The notes beneath the pieces are model-generated. The model was not told the origin of the DNA. It saw only the letters and a program-made list of their open reading frames with translations, and did no database searches. Positions 32,472 to 41,177 of a DNA stretch of 52,854 bases are shown piece by piece. Position numbers and translations under genes: made by a program. The stretch covers positions 1 through 52,854 of the forward strand of contig JAAYAW010000097.1 in NCBI GenBank assembly GCA_012719135.1. Direction: 5' to 3'. The DNA comes from Chloroflexota bacterium (GTDB lineage Bacteria; Chloroflexota; Anaerolineae; UBA1429). Positions within the stretch are counted from its first letter, which is position 1. Each line of letters starts with the position of its first letter.

Positions 32472-33941
32472 TTACAGGTCCAGTTCCGGCTCATCGCCCT
32501 CTTCGCCTGAAAGCTCGCGAAGTAGCTCCATCAATCCATCAAAGAAACCTTGGTATCGGACCAGCCGCTCTTCCATGGAGCTCACTTGTCCTTGCATGTC
32601 GTCAATCGACTGCTCGAACAGCGCGAGTGCGGACTCCTGATCATCCAGACGCCCTTCCACTCCAGCGATCAGGGCGCTGTGTCTCATCTCCAGCTCAGCC
32701 AGATCTGAGCTCAGTCCCTTGAGATTGTCACCCAGGACGGAAAGCTGCGCCTGCCGTGCTGCTGCGTCCTCCTCGATCGCAGAAACCCGCGACCGAAGAT
32801 CCTCAAGAGCCGTAATTCGAGCCTCCAACGTGGCAGAGCGCTCCGCCAGCGACTGAAGCTCGGTCCACGTCGTCTCCTGGTTCTGCTGCATGGTCGCCAT
32901 GTTGTCACTCAGGGCACCCACAAGTGATCGCGGCGCGTAACGCAGCGTGCCTCCCAGCGCGCCGAATACCAGCAGGGTTCCCAGGATGCCGAGCAGACCG
33001 CCGAGAGCGATCAAGCCGATGTCGTGCCAGGACCGGCGCTTGGGCGCATCGGATGGGGCCATGCTGCCCACAGGGGCAGGCTCGCGGCCCGCGTCGCTCG
33101 CCTCAGGGAGTTCGCCGGCCGCTGTACCGGAGGGGACAGCAGAACCGGCGCTCTCAGATCCGGCTCGCGTTCCGGCCGCCGCACGAACCAACTCGTCCGC
33201 CTCTGGCTGCTCAGGCTGGTCCGACGGCAGGACAGCCCAATCATCGCAATACGTCTCTGACGCTTCGCTCTTTGCATCCGCCTCATCCCTGGCATCACCG
33301 TCTGGATGAGCGCCCTCGCAGACCACGGCTTCCGCGCCCTCTGAGTGGTCCTGAACACCGCCTGGCGAGTCGCTCTCAACCGCACAGGCGTCGCCCTCTG
33401 TATCGCGCGGCTTGCCATCGGCGTCTTCCAGCGCCGGAAGTTCCATCTGAGGCTCCTGGAAGCCCTCTGTCAAGCCGATCGCGTCGTCCGGTGCCTCAGC
33501 ACCAGACGCAAAGGTGCAGGAGGAGACATCCTCTTCGTGCACATCCGCGGGCAGCCCCTCGACCGGAACACCGGCCAGGGGCGAGCCTTCTGGCCGAGCT
33601 TCAAGCGTTGCGTCCTCGTCCATGGGGGCGAGGTCGGGAGTGTGCTCTCGGCCCACACCTGTGGACACACTAACCATGTCTTCAGGTTGCGCCGCCTCTG
33701 ATGAGGGCTCTGCATCCGCCTGCGCCCGCGCGAGGTGCTCACCCAGCCGTTCGAGCGTGGCTGCGTCCATTCCTGGGAGATTCTGCAGCGCCGCCGTGCT
33801 ATCCAGAGGGCCGAACTCGTCACGATGCGCGATGATCGCCGCAGCCACGTGGGGAGCCACCCCAAGCAACCGAACGAGATCGTCCTCGGAGGCCGTGTTC
33901 AGGTCGAGTTCGCTACCGGTTATCGGTGATATATCTTGCAT
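32472..33941 (-). CDS. Membrane protein with N-terminal helix-hairpin-helix and C-terminal coiled coil
   Basis: 489 residues in four parts. Residues 12-72 form a ComEA-type helix-hairpin-helix domain (LDLNTASEDDLVRLLGVAP, LQNLPGMDAATLERLGEHL). Residues 75-300 are an acidic, low-complexity linker rich in Glu, Asp, Ala, Ser and Pro. Residues 308-330 form a membrane helix. Residues 345-470 are a coiled coil, ending in an acidic tail. In this order the HhH domain lies in the cytoplasm and the coiled coil outside, the reverse of secreted ComEA. GAGGTG precedes the ATG at 33941. Function unknown; a membrane-tethered DNA- or protein-binding factor is an inference. The leader 33942-34100 has no gene; a possible TAGAAT lies at 34100-34105. 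Confidence 0.75.
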   Translation of the reverse strand: MQDISPITGSELDLNTASEDDLVRLLGVAPHVAAAIIAHRDEFGPLDSTAALQNLPGMDAATLERLGEHLARAQADAEPSSEAAQPEDMVSVSTGVGREHTPDLAPMDEDATLEARPEGSPLAGVPVEGLPADVHEEDVSSCTFASGAEAPDDAIGLTEGFQEPQMELPALEDADGKPRDTEGDACAVESDSPGGVQDHSEGAEAVVCEGAHPDGDARDEADAKSEASETYCDDWAVLPSDQPEQPEADELVRAAAGTRAGSESAGSAVPSGTAAGELPEASDAGREPAPVGSMAPSDAPKRRSWHDIGLIALGGLLGILGTLLVFGALGGTLRYAPRSLVGALSDNMATMQQNQETTWTELQSLAERSATLEARITALEDLRSRVSAIEEDAAARQAQLSVLGDNLKGLSSDLAELEMRHSALIAGVEGRLDDQESALALFEQSIDDMQGQVSSMEERLVRYQGFFDGLMELLRELSGEEGDEPELDL

Positions 33942-34154
33942 GTCAGCACCTCACGATCTAGCGCGCACCAAACCGCCCGCCCGTAACTGCCCCGGACTGC
34001 TGCTATCCAGCCTCTGGCGATGACAGCGCATGTGAGCATCGATCCAGGGGCGGTCGCTGCAATCTAGCTCCTCGCCAACTGAGCCGCTGCCTTTGCCCTA
34101 TTCTACCTGCTGGTCGCCATGAGTCCAGCACACCGGACGACGGGCCCCGGGCAG

Positions 34155-34184
34155 TTGACCGCCCCGTCTCTGTCCAGCTAGAAT
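34155..34184 (+). promoter_or_regulatory. Promoter for pyrimidine-nucleoside phosphorylase
   Basis: TTGACC (34155-34160), an 18-nt spacer, TAGAAT (34179-34184), 39 nt before the ATG. Confidence 0.7.
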
Positions 34185-34223
34185 GAGGTTGCCCCTGCCA
34201 CGCACGCTGCAAACAAGGAGCCT

Positions 34224-35543
34224 ATGTTGGACGCCATCCAGATCATTGAGAAAAAACGAGATGGCCTGGCACTCTGCGCGGAAGAGATCGCCTTCATGGT
34301 GTCAGGATATGCGGAGGATCGCATTCCGGACTACCAGGCCGCGGCCTGGGCCATGGCGATCTACTTCCGGGGTATGACGGCGCAGGAGACGGTCGATCTG
34401 ACCATGGCCATGGTCAGATCGGGCAGCACGATCGATCTATCACCCATCGGTTCAACGGTCGTAGACAAGCACTCCACAGGAGGAGTGGGCGACAAAACCA
34501 CGCTGGTGGTCGCCCCGATGGTGTCAGCGGTCGGCCTTCCGGTCGCCAAGATGTCCGGCAGGGGGCTGGGCTTTTCCGGGGGCACCCTGGACAAGCTCGA
34601 ATCCATTCCGGGCTATCGCACGCGACTCTCTATGGCCGAGTTCTACGATGTGGTTCAGAAAAGCGGGATCGCCGTGATCGGCCAGACCAAGGACCTGGCC
34701 CCCGCCGACGGCAAGCTGTACGCACTCAGAGATGTCACGGGCACTGTCCCAAGCCTGCCGTTGATTGCCAGCTCTATCATGAGCAAAAAGATCGCGGGAG
34801 GGGCGGACGCAATCGTGTTGGATGTCAAAGTGGGGCGAGGAGCCTTCATGTCCACGCTGGAAGAGGCACGCGAGCTCGCCCAACGCATGATCGCGATCGG
34901 CCAGAGCGTGGGACGCCGGGTGACGGCCGTGCTCTCTGGAATGAACCGGCCGCTTGGCCGTGCTGTGGGCAACAGCCTGGAGGTGATCGAAGCCATCGAG
35001 CTACTCAAAGGTCGCGGGCCAGAGGATCTCAGAGAGCACTGCATGGCTGTGGCTGCCGAGATGGTGCTCCTGGGCCGTCCGGACATGGATCTCGCCGGCG
35101 CTCGGGCACGGCTCCAAGCCGCCCTTGTGTCCGGCGAGGCTCTGGCGTGCTTCGCCCGGTGGATACGCGGCCAGGGGGGAGACGCAGCGGTTATCGAGGA
35201 CTATGGGCGCCTGCCCTGCGCGCCGGTCCAGCACGCCATTGCCGCACGCGCCAGCGGTTATCTCTCCAGCCTGGACGCCCGCGCCTTTGGCGTCGCCTCG
35301 GTCGAACTGGGCGCCGGCCGCCATACCAAGGATGATCAGATCGATCCCAGCGTGGGCATCCTGCTGAATGTGACGATCGGTGATTATGTCGAGCGCGGTG
35401 CGCCCATGATGACCGTTCACGCCAAGAGTCGGGAGTCCGCGGAGGCAGTGGAACAACAACTGCTGGAGGCGTGCGTCATCTCACCGAAGCGCCCCGCCGC
35501 GCGTCCCGTGATCGAAGACATCATCCGTGATCCATCGGTCTGA
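34224..35543 (+). CDS. pdp: Pyrimidine-nucleoside (thymidine) phosphorylase
   Basis: Phosphorolyses uridine, thymidine or deoxyuridine to base and (deoxy)ribose 1-phosphate. 439 residues: the N-terminal helical domain (IIEKKRDGLALCAEEIAFMV), the signature DKHSTGGVGDKTTLVVAPM with SGRGLGFSGGTLDKLE, LPLIASSIMSKKIAGGADAIVLDVKVG (substrate-binding Lys/Arg region, two motifs) and a C-terminal domain with GAGRHTKDDQIDPSVGI. AAGGAG precedes the ATG. It ends 26 nt from the convergent glycosyltransferase gene. Uridine versus thymidine preference cannot be read reliably. Confidence 0.96.
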   Translation: MLDAIQIIEKKRDGLALCAEEIAFMVSGYAEDRIPDYQAAAWAMAIYFRGMTAQETVDLTMAMVRSGSTIDLSPIGSTVVDKHSTGGVGDKTTLVVAPMVSAVGLPVAKMSGRGLGFSGGTLDKLESIPGYRTRLSMAEFYDVVQKSGIAVIGQTKDLAPADGKLYALRDVTGTVPSLPLIASSIMSKKIAGGADAIVLDVKVGRGAFMSTLEEARELAQRMIAIGQSVGRRVTAVLSGMNRPLGRAVGNSLEVIEAIELLKGRGPEDLREHCMAVAAEMVLLGRPDMDLAGARARLQAALVSGEALACFARWIRGQGGDAAVIEDYGRLPCAPVQHAIAARASGYLSSLDARAFGVASVELGAGRHTKDDQIDPSVGILLNVTIGDYVERGAPMMTVHAKSRESAEAVEQQLLEACVISPKRPAARPVIEDIIRDPSV

Positions 35544-35569
35544 CCGGCTCCGCCCTGCTCAGGAGGAAC

Positions 35570-36766
35570 TCACCAGTCCGTCAGGGTGCGTTCGGCCACC
35601 ACGCGGCGATACACGGATTCCGTCTGTGAAGCGATCACGTCCCAGTTGAACACCGTGCGCACCTGGTGTAGGGCGTTCTGGACGCGCATGGCTGCCCACT
35701 CCGGGTGCTGCAGGGTATGCGTTATGCCCCAGGCACAGGACGCAGGATCTCCCGGATAGACGGTGATGCCGGTCTCGCCGTGGGTGACCACTTCCCGCAA
35801 GCCGCCTACCTCACTCGCCACAACGGGCACCCGCGCCGCCATGGCCTCTAGCGCCACGATGCCAAAGGGCTCGTACAGGCTTGGAAAGACCGCGCAATCC
35901 GCTACTCTAAAGAGCCGGTTGCGGTCCTCCTCTGAAACAAAGCCGGGCATCTTTACCCGGTGCTCCAGATGCAGGCTGGCAACCAGCGCACGCATAGCCT
36001 CAAGCTCGGGCCCCCGGCCGGCGATCACGAACACCGTGTCGGGCATGGAGGCCAGGACGGCGGGGACAGAACGGATGAGTGTCTCGATGCCCTTTTCGTA
36101 CACGATTCTGCCGACGTGGAAGACGATCTTCTCGTGCGGCCGGGCATAGTTCCGCCGAAAGTCCGCCAGATCGACGCCCTCCAGCGCATCAAAGGCGGCC
36201 GTGCTGACGCCATTGGGTATCACATCGATCTTGTCCGTCGGCGTCTGGAAATAGGCTTGCAGTTCGTGGCGCATAAACTCGGTACAGGCGATCACCCGCC
36301 AGGCCTCATACGTCAGCTCCCACTCCACCGAGTTGATGGCGCGGGCCTGGTCCGATGCCAGTTCGCCACGCCCACGCCCTCGCTCCGTAGCGTGAACCGT
36401 GGCCACCAGAGGCAAGTGACTGTCAAGCTTGATGGTGCGCGCGCTCACTGCGGTGAGCCAGTCGTGATTATGCAGCACGTCAAAGGGGCCGGCCTGCCCC
36501 AGCAGTTGCTGGCAGTAGGCCGCCAGCACGTGGTTGGTCTGCATCGCTTCGTCATAAAAGCTCATGCCCGGCGCCACAGACACGGGTACACGATGGACGT
36601 GCAGCGAATCACTATCGGTATGAGCCTCGCCGCCCTGGCGGCTGGGCGTGACCACGTGCACCTCGATCCCAAGCCGCGCCAGAGCGGGCGCCAGGTCAGC
36701 AACATGCTGGCCCAGGCCTCCCACGATGTGGGGCGGATACTCCCAGCTCAGCATCAGAACGCGCAT
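35570..36766 (-). CDS. GT4-family glycosyltransferase
   Basis: 398 residues with the GT-B fold. The N-terminal domain opens MRVLMLSWEYPPHIVGGLGQHV, the glycogen-synthase/sucrose-synthase-like GGLG acceptor loop; DVLHNHDWLT and VIPNGVSTAAFD follow. The C-terminal donor domain has HVGRIVYEKGIETLI and the E-x7-E motif EPFGIVALEAMA. Such enzymes transfer sugars from nucleotide-sugar donors; neither donor nor acceptor is readable. The ATG at 36766 has GGGAGGTG before it. It has its own promoter (36800-36828), divergent from the Cys-motif gene. Confidence 0.93.
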   Translation of the reverse strand: MRVLMLSWEYPPHIVGGLGQHVADLAPALARLGIEVHVVTPSRQGGEAHTDSDSLHVHRVPVSVAPGMSFYDEAMQTNHVLAAYCQQLLGQAGPFDVLHNHDWLTAVSARTIKLDSHLPLVATVHATERGRGRGELASDQARAINSVEWELTYEAWRVIACTEFMRHELQAYFQTPTDKIDVIPNGVSTAAFDALEGVDLADFRRNYARPHEKIVFHVGRIVYEKGIETLIRSVPAVLASMPDTVFVIAGRGPELEAMRALVASLHLEHRVKMPGFVSEEDRNRLFRVADCAVFPSLYEPFGIVALEAMAARVPVVASEVGGLREVVTHGETGITVYPGDPASCAWGITHTLQHPEWAAMRVQNALHQVRTVFNWDVIASQTESVYRRVVAERTLTDW

Positions 36767-36799
36767 CGGGCACCTCCCAGAGCTCCAGTTCCTGACCGC

Positions 36800-36828
36800 A
36801 TTATAGGCACGGTCTCGTAGTCGGGCAA
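36800..36828 (-). promoter_or_regulatory. Promoter for the GT4 glycosyltransferase
   Basis: On the minus strand, TTGCCC (36823-36828), a 17-nt spacer and a perfect TATAAT (36800-36805), about 33 nt before the ATG. Confidence 0.8.
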
Positions 36829-36906
36829 CGCCCGAACGGCTCGCGTTCTCGATCGCCCAGGGACACTGGCCTGAAGATACCGTTCAGGTGAGGCCAAAGG
36901 CCCGGC

Positions 36907-36935
36907 TTGTGCAGGTATGAGCGCCAGAGTAGAAT
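36907..36935 (+). promoter_or_regulatory. Promoter for the Cys-motif gene and map
   Basis: TTGTGC (36907-36912), a 17-nt spacer, TAGAAT (36930-36935), 29 nt before the ATG at 36965. Confidence 0.65.
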
Positions 36936-36964
36936 GGATGCACCAATCTCTACGGAGGCCCGCA

Positions 36965-37357
36965 ATGGACCAGTTGCAGACGGCAGCGGCACGCTACGCA
37001 AAGAACGGCGAGATCAGTTGCCCCGATGCTCATCGCCTCGCGGCAGAGCTGGGCATGACGCCAGGGCAGTTGGGCAAGGCGATCACGGAATCGACCGAGT
37101 TCCGCTTCTACCGTTGCCAACTCGGCGTCTTTGGGTACGGCCCGAAACCGGAGGGCCTCTCCAAGATCATCCTTCCGGCCAAGCACGTGCCTCCAGCGAT
37201 TCGCGCCGAGATTGAGAGCGTCACGGTGGACGGCAAGCTGCCCTGCGCGGAAGTGTGGGCTATCGCGGATCGCAACGCCTATCCTCGCCTCGGCCTGGCG
37301 AATATCGTCGAGGCCATGGGATTGCGCGTGATCCCCTGCCAGCTGGGATGCTTCTAG
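36965..37357 (+). CDS. Conserved protein with two copies of a Cys/CQLG motif domain
   Basis: 130 residues made of two similar halves. The first reads NGEISCPDAHRLAAELGMT and ends YRCQLGVFGYG; the second reads DGKLPCAEVWAIADRN and ends IPCQLGCF. Each half has G-x-[IL]-x-C near its start and C-Q-L-G-x-F at its end, about 35-40 residues apart, with a helical region between. Single-copy proteins with this motif occur in anaerobic bacteria, from memory, sometimes near molybdenum/tungsten or Fe-S genes; I cannot name a function. Paired cysteines suggest metal or Fe-S binding. CGGAGG precedes the ATG. It is followed by map after 6 nt. Confidence 0.72.
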   Translation: MDQLQTAAARYAKNGEISCPDAHRLAAELGMTPGQLGKAITESTEFRFYRCQLGVFGYGPKPEGLSKIILPAKHVPPAIRAEIESVTVDGKLPCAEVWAIADRNAYPRLGLANIVEAMGLRVIPCQLGCF

Positions 37358-37363
37358 CGGGCC

Positions 37364-38131
37364 ATGCCGATCCTTATAAAGAGCGACTCTGACCTCGCGA
37401 GGATGAGGCGGGCGGGCCGGGTGAACGCGCTTGCCCTTTCGGCCGTATGCCAAGCCGTGAGGCCGGGCATTACAACCAGGGAACTGGATCGGATTGCGGA
37501 AGATGTGATCCGGTCCCATGGGGGAGTTCCGGCCTTCCTAGGCTATCCCAACCCAGACCCATTCGGGCCCGCGTACCCCGCCACCATCAACGCCAGCGTG
37601 GGCTCGGAACTGGTGCATGGCATCCCTGGCAAACGGCGTCTGCGCGAAGGCGAGATCATCAGTATCGACGTTGGCACCATACTGGATGGCTATGTAGGCG
37701 ACTCTGCCGTCACGGTGCCGGTAGGAGCGATCTCGACCGAGGCCAAGCGGTTGCTCGAGGTGACCGAACAGGCTCTCCGGATCGGTATCGCGGCTTCGCG
37801 CGTGGGGAGCCGCTTTGGCGACGTCTCAGCGTCCATCCAGGAGTATGTCGAGGCACAAGGCTACAACGTCGTCCGAGAGTACACAGGCCACGGTGTTGGC
37901 CGAGACATGCACGAAGACCCGCAGATCCCGAACTGGGGCAAGCGCGACCGGGGCGCTCCTCTGCGGGCAGGCATGACCTTTGCGTTGGAGCCCATGGTCG
38001 CCATCGGATCGCCCGATCTCTATGTCAAGAGGGACGGCTGGACCGTGGCAACCACGTCGGGAAACCTGTGCGCCCACTTTGAGCACACGCTGGCCGTTAC
38101 GGACGGCGAGCCAGAGATACTGACGCTGTAG
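37364..38131 (+). CDS. map: Type I methionine aminopeptidase
   Basis: Removes the initiator Met from new proteins. 255 residues with the pita-bread fold's metal ligands in order: ISIDVGTILDGYVGDSAVTV (two Asp), TGHGVGRDMHEDPQIPN (His), TFALEPMVAIG (Glu) and AHFEHTLAVTDGEPEILT (Glu). The N-terminal IKSDSDLARMRRAGRVNALAL is typical. It lies 6 nt after the Cys-motif gene and appears cotranscribed. Confidence 0.97.
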   Translation: MPILIKSDSDLARMRRAGRVNALALSAVCQAVRPGITTRELDRIAEDVIRSHGGVPAFLGYPNPDPFGPAYPATINASVGSELVHGIPGKRRLREGEIISIDVGTILDGYVGDSAVTVPVGAISTEAKRLLEVTEQALRIGIAASRVGSRFGDVSASIQEYVEAQGYNVVREYTGHGVGRDMHEDPQIPNWGKRDRGAPLRAGMTFALEPMVAIGSPDLYVKRDGWTVATTSGNLCAHFEHTLAVTDGEPEILTL

Positions 38132-38171
38132 ACATGCCCTCGGGCACAGATCACGTTCATAGGAGTGCGCC

Positions 38172-38510
38172 ATGATCGTCCAGAACGGAGATAGAAGGCC
38201 GCGCGATCTGCAGCCCGGCGTCCTGCACACGGTGCTGGCCTACAGCGACGACCTGATGCTATGCGAGGTATGTTTTGAGGAGGGGATATCGCTGGCGGAG
38301 CACAGTCACCCGCACCAGCAGGCCATGTACGTGGTAGAGGGTAGCGTGGAGCTGTCGCTGGGAAGCGAGAAGAGGGTACTCGCCGCCGGTGATAGCTGCT
38401 CTATCGCGGCGGACCTGGCACACGGCGTGAAGGCGTTGACCAAGGCACGGGTTCTGGACGTGTTTACGCCGGCACGGCAGGACTTTTACCCCTTCGCCCC
38501 AGCCCGGTAG
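38172..38510 (+). CDS. Small cupin-domain protein
   Basis: 112 residues, a single cupin barrel. Motif 1 is visible as EHSHPHQQAMYVVEGSVELSLG (His/His/Gln/Glu metal-ligand region, read in two pieces), and motif 2 as GDSCSIAADLAHGVKAL with a final His. Such proteins bind a metal and act as isomerases, dioxygenases or sensors; the activity cannot be assigned. TAGGAG precedes the ATG. It may be the last gene of the map transcript; it converges on the cNMP/PH gene with a 25-nt gap. Confidence 0.88.
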   Translation: MIVQNGDRRPRDLQPGVLHTVLAYSDDLMLCEVCFEEGISLAEHSHPHQQAMYVVEGSVELSLGSEKRVLAAGDSCSIAADLAHGVKALTKARVLDVFTPARQDFYPFAPAR

Positions 38511-38535
38511 CCAGCGCAACGCATCGGGAGCGCCT

Positions 38536-40269
38536 CTACGCCCCGTCCGGTTCCGGTGGATCGGCGTCCCCGGTAGCCGATGGCGCAGCAGCAGACGGTT
38601 CCTGAAGCTCCCGGTAAACCGCGAACCACTCGGCCATCTCCTGGCGGCGCCTGGCCGCCTCCTGTTGCCGGCCGCGCTCGCGGTAGGCCTCGATTCGCCG
38701 GAATATCTCGGCCTGCACCTCGGCTGGCTTGTGCACGCGGTCAAAGGTAAAGTCGCCCGTCCCCGCTGTCTGCACCACGACGTTCCCATAGCCCCACAGG
38801 GCAGCCCAGAAATGCGGGATGACAAACCGCACATTCTGAATGACGCTGAGGCTGGCTTCACGGCGTTCGGAGTGGAGCGAAAAGGGGCGCTGCTCGACAT
38901 CGACGATCCGGTCATCGGTCACCATGTAGCGGTCGTTGGCCCAATCGATGACGGCCCAGAGCAGCCAAAAACCGGCTGCCATCGCCAGCACAAGCGTGAC
39001 TACAGGGTAAAGCGCGAACCTATCCGCCAGCAGGGACGGTTCGCCAAACCAGGACAGAACGGCCACCAGGGCCGAGAGCGCCGTCGCCAGGCCCGGAATC
39101 AGGGCGGATCGAACCAGAAAGATCGGGTGCTTGCGCCACACGACCTGATCCGTACGTACCACGGCCCTGGGGACGAGGCCGCCCGAACGCATCAGATCCA
39201 GAAAGCGCGTCGCCCACGTGGCTTGCTCAGCGGGCTCCTCCGAGGGGTCCGGACTGTGCTCCGCGGCCTCTCCCGGCGTATCGGCGTCCGGCAGTCTCTC
39301 TCGGGTATCGATTCCGAGTTGGCTTGCCAAGGCGTCAGCCATCAGCCGGCGTTCGGCCGCATGCCGCGTGGCCTGCGATCGCTCGGATTGCTCCCAGATT
39401 GCATCGCGAACATCTTCGGGCCTGGGCATCTGCTGCAGGGCCAGCGTCCCGGTCTGGGCCGCCGTCTCGATGATGACGGTGCCATAGTTCAGGACCCTTC
39501 CCAGTAGCGTCGAGATGATGTTGATGTTCTGGATGCGGTCGATCGGTACCTCATTACGTGCCTCGTAGAACAGCGCCACCTGCTCGCGATAGCTGATGCG
39601 CTGGGTGGTCACGACGAGCTGGTCGTTAAGCCAGTCAAACCAATGCCAGCTGACAAAAGCAAGGTAGAGCGCGGCTGGGATCAGCAGCCAGAGCGTGGGA
39701 TCCCAACTGGCGCCCCGCTTGGCCAGGTACGCGATCACCGATCCGATCACCAGCGCCATCGCCAGCGTGCCGGCCGCCAGTGTGAGGACCAGCGGTCCCC
39801 AGTGGCGATGGCTGTACAATACCACGCGTTCAGACTCTGCCAGCCAAGGGAACTCTGGCATCTCCAGGCGAGCGGCGACGTGCACGGGCACCGACATCGC
39901 GCGGCCGATCGCGGGCTCCCGATCGAGCAAGTCCTCAAAAACCGCGCGCTCGATCGTCCAGAGGTTCATCGGCGTTCGGGAGATGACGGTGGCATCTCTG
40001 GGCTCGGAAACAAAGAGCGAGGTGACGCCATAGCAATCGCCCGCCCGCAGCGTGCCCACCGGCCGCGCAAAGCCCTTGTCGTCCACGCGTTGGACCAGAG
40101 CGTCTCCGCTATCAATGAGGAAAAAGGTCGTTCCGATATCCGCCTGGCGGCTGAGGGTGGTCCCGGCAGACACTCGATGCTCGCGCGCGAGGGCCGCCAC
40201 CTGAGCCAGCTGAAGCGGCTCGAGATGCTGGAATAGATCCGTACTTGCCAGCCGCTCGATCAAGTCCAT
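38536..40269 (-). CDS. Membrane protein with cyclic-nucleotide-binding and two bacterial PH (bPH2) domains
   Basis: 577 residues. Residues 1-125 are a cNMP-binding/Crp-like beta barrel (FFLIDSGDALVQRV, GDCYGVTSLFVSEPRDATV). Two helix pairs in the membrane (about 155-210 and 385-435) are each followed by a bacterial PH-like (bPH2/YdbS) domain: LVVTTQRISYRE...VPIDRIQNINI and YMVTDDRIVDVEQ...SLSVIQNVRF. The repeat unit (helix pair plus DRI..IQN motif) is thus duplicated. An acidic linker separates the copies, and the tail is charged. It may respond to a cyclic nucleotide at the membrane. Whether the pocket still binds ligand is uncertain, because the conserved Arg of the phosphate cassette is followed by PRDATV rather than the usual RSA-type sequence. 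Confidence 0.85.
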   Translation of the reverse strand: MDLIERLASTDLFQHLEPLQLAQVAALAREHRVSAGTTLSRQADIGTTFFLIDSGDALVQRVDDKGFARPVGTLRAGDCYGVTSLFVSEPRDATVISRTPMNLWTIERAVFEDLLDREPAIGRAMSVPVHVAARLEMPEFPWLAESERVVLYSHRHWGPLVLTLAAGTLAMALVIGSVIAYLAKRGASWDPTLWLLIPAALYLAFVSWHWFDWLNDQLVVTTQRISYREQVALFYEARNEVPIDRIQNINIISTLLGRVLNYGTVIIETAAQTGTLALQQMPRPEDVRDAIWEQSERSQATRHAAERRLMADALASQLGIDTRERLPDADTPGEAAEHSPDPSEEPAEQATWATRFLDLMRSGGLVPRAVVRTDQVVWRKHPIFLVRSALIPGLATALSALVAVLSWFGEPSLLADRFALYPVVTLVLAMAAGFWLLWAVIDWANDRYMVTDDRIVDVEQRPFSLHSERREASLSVIQNVRFVIPHFWAALWGYGNVVVQTAGTGDFTFDRVHKPAEVQAEIFRRIEAYRERGRQQEAARRRQEMAEWFAVYRELQEPSAAAPSATGDADPPEPDGA

Positions 40270-40324
40270 GGCGCCTCACCCATACCACGTTGTGGAGAAT
40301 ACCCTGCTCGCCTTCACGCACTGC

Positions 40325-40353
40325 ACGTTAGCCGTGCGGATCTTGCTTGTCAA
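40325..40353 (-). promoter_or_regulatory. Possible promoter for the cNMP/PH gene
   Basis: On the minus strand, a perfect TTGACA (40348-40353), a 17-nt spacer and a poorer -10 TAACGT (40325-40330), about 55 nt before the ATG. Confidence 0.5.
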
Positions 40354-40457
40354 GCATCGGGAGGGGCAGTACGCTCAGCAAGGCTCTTGTTCACCGTCAC
40401 CGGGCAACTCGTCCACTCCGCATCCCGCAGCATAGACTCACGAGGGGGACCCTGCAT

Positions 40458-41108
40458 ATGAGCATCGCGAGATTGAACGCTTCCCCTACGGCCAGGTTAT
40501 GGATCGGCGGTTCGCCATGCTCTGGCAAGAGCACGATCGCGTCCCGCCTGAGCTCGCGTTACGGGTTTGGCTTGTACCACTGCGATGAGCACTGGGACCG
40601 GCACCTGGCATCAGCCTCCGCGGTCGCTCAACCGCGCATGTGTCGCCTCCGCGGAATGAGCGCGGACGAGATCTGGCTGCGCCCCGTGGACGATCAGGTG
40701 GAGGACGAGTTGGCCCTCTACCAGGAGCAGTTCCCCATGATCCTCTCGGATCTGGCTGGTTCTGTGGATCGTGTTGTTGTCGCGGAAGGCGCCGCGCTGC
40801 TGCCAGAGTGTGTTGCTCCTCTGATCACGGACCCGCGCCAGGCCGTGTGGATCGTACCGACAGAGGCGTTTCAGCGCCGCACCTACCGAACTCGCGGGCC
40901 GTGGGTGGAGCAAGTATTGTCACGCTGCAGCGATCCGGCAGAGTGCTGGGAACGCTGGATGGCACGCGATGCCGCCTTTGCGCTCCGGGTGGCAGAGCAA
41001 GCCAACACCCTGGGCTTGAGGGTGATCTGGGTAGATGGCTCCAGGGGGATCGACGCCATCCTGGCCGAGACGCAAAGCTGGCTGAGTAGCCCGTCTGGCT
41101 TAGCGTAG
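40458..41108 (+). CDS. P-loop NTPase/kinase of unknown substrate
   Basis: 216 residues beginning with a Walker A, WIGGSPCSGKSTIASRL (residues 15-31), followed by GFGLYHCDEHWDRHL, which looks like the substrate-Asp region of small-molecule kinases. A lid-like Arg segment (PTEAFQRRTYRTRG) follows, and VDRVVVAEGAALLPECV fits the Walker B strand. It resembles the adenylate/uridine/chloramphenicol-kinase type of P-loop proteins, but I cannot name the substrate. The ATG at 40458 follows AGGGGG. It ends at a strong hairpin shared with the convergent dehydrogenase. Confidence 0.82.
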   Translation: MSIARLNASPTARLWIGGSPCSGKSTIASRLSSRYGFGLYHCDEHWDRHLASASAVAQPRMCRLRGMSADEIWLRPVDDQVEDELALYQEQFPMILSDLAGSVDRVVVAEGAALLPECVAPLITDPRQAVWIVPTEAFQRRTYRTRGPWVEQVLSRCSDPAECWERWMARDAAFALRVAEQANTLGLRVIWVDGSRGIDAILAETQSWLSSPSGLA

Positions 41109-41126
41109 CTGGGACTTGCCAAATTG

Positions 41127-41161
41127 GCCCCCGGGCGCTGTACCGGTCCGCGCCCGGGGGC
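41127..41161. terminator. Bidirectional terminator
   Basis: A 12-bp perfect GC stem (41127-41138 with 41150-41161) with an 11-nt loop, between the convergent kinase and dehydrogenase genes. On the plus strand CTCCTGTCTCTTG follows. Confidence 0.7.
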
Positions 41162-41177
41162 TCCTGTCTCTTGTGAT

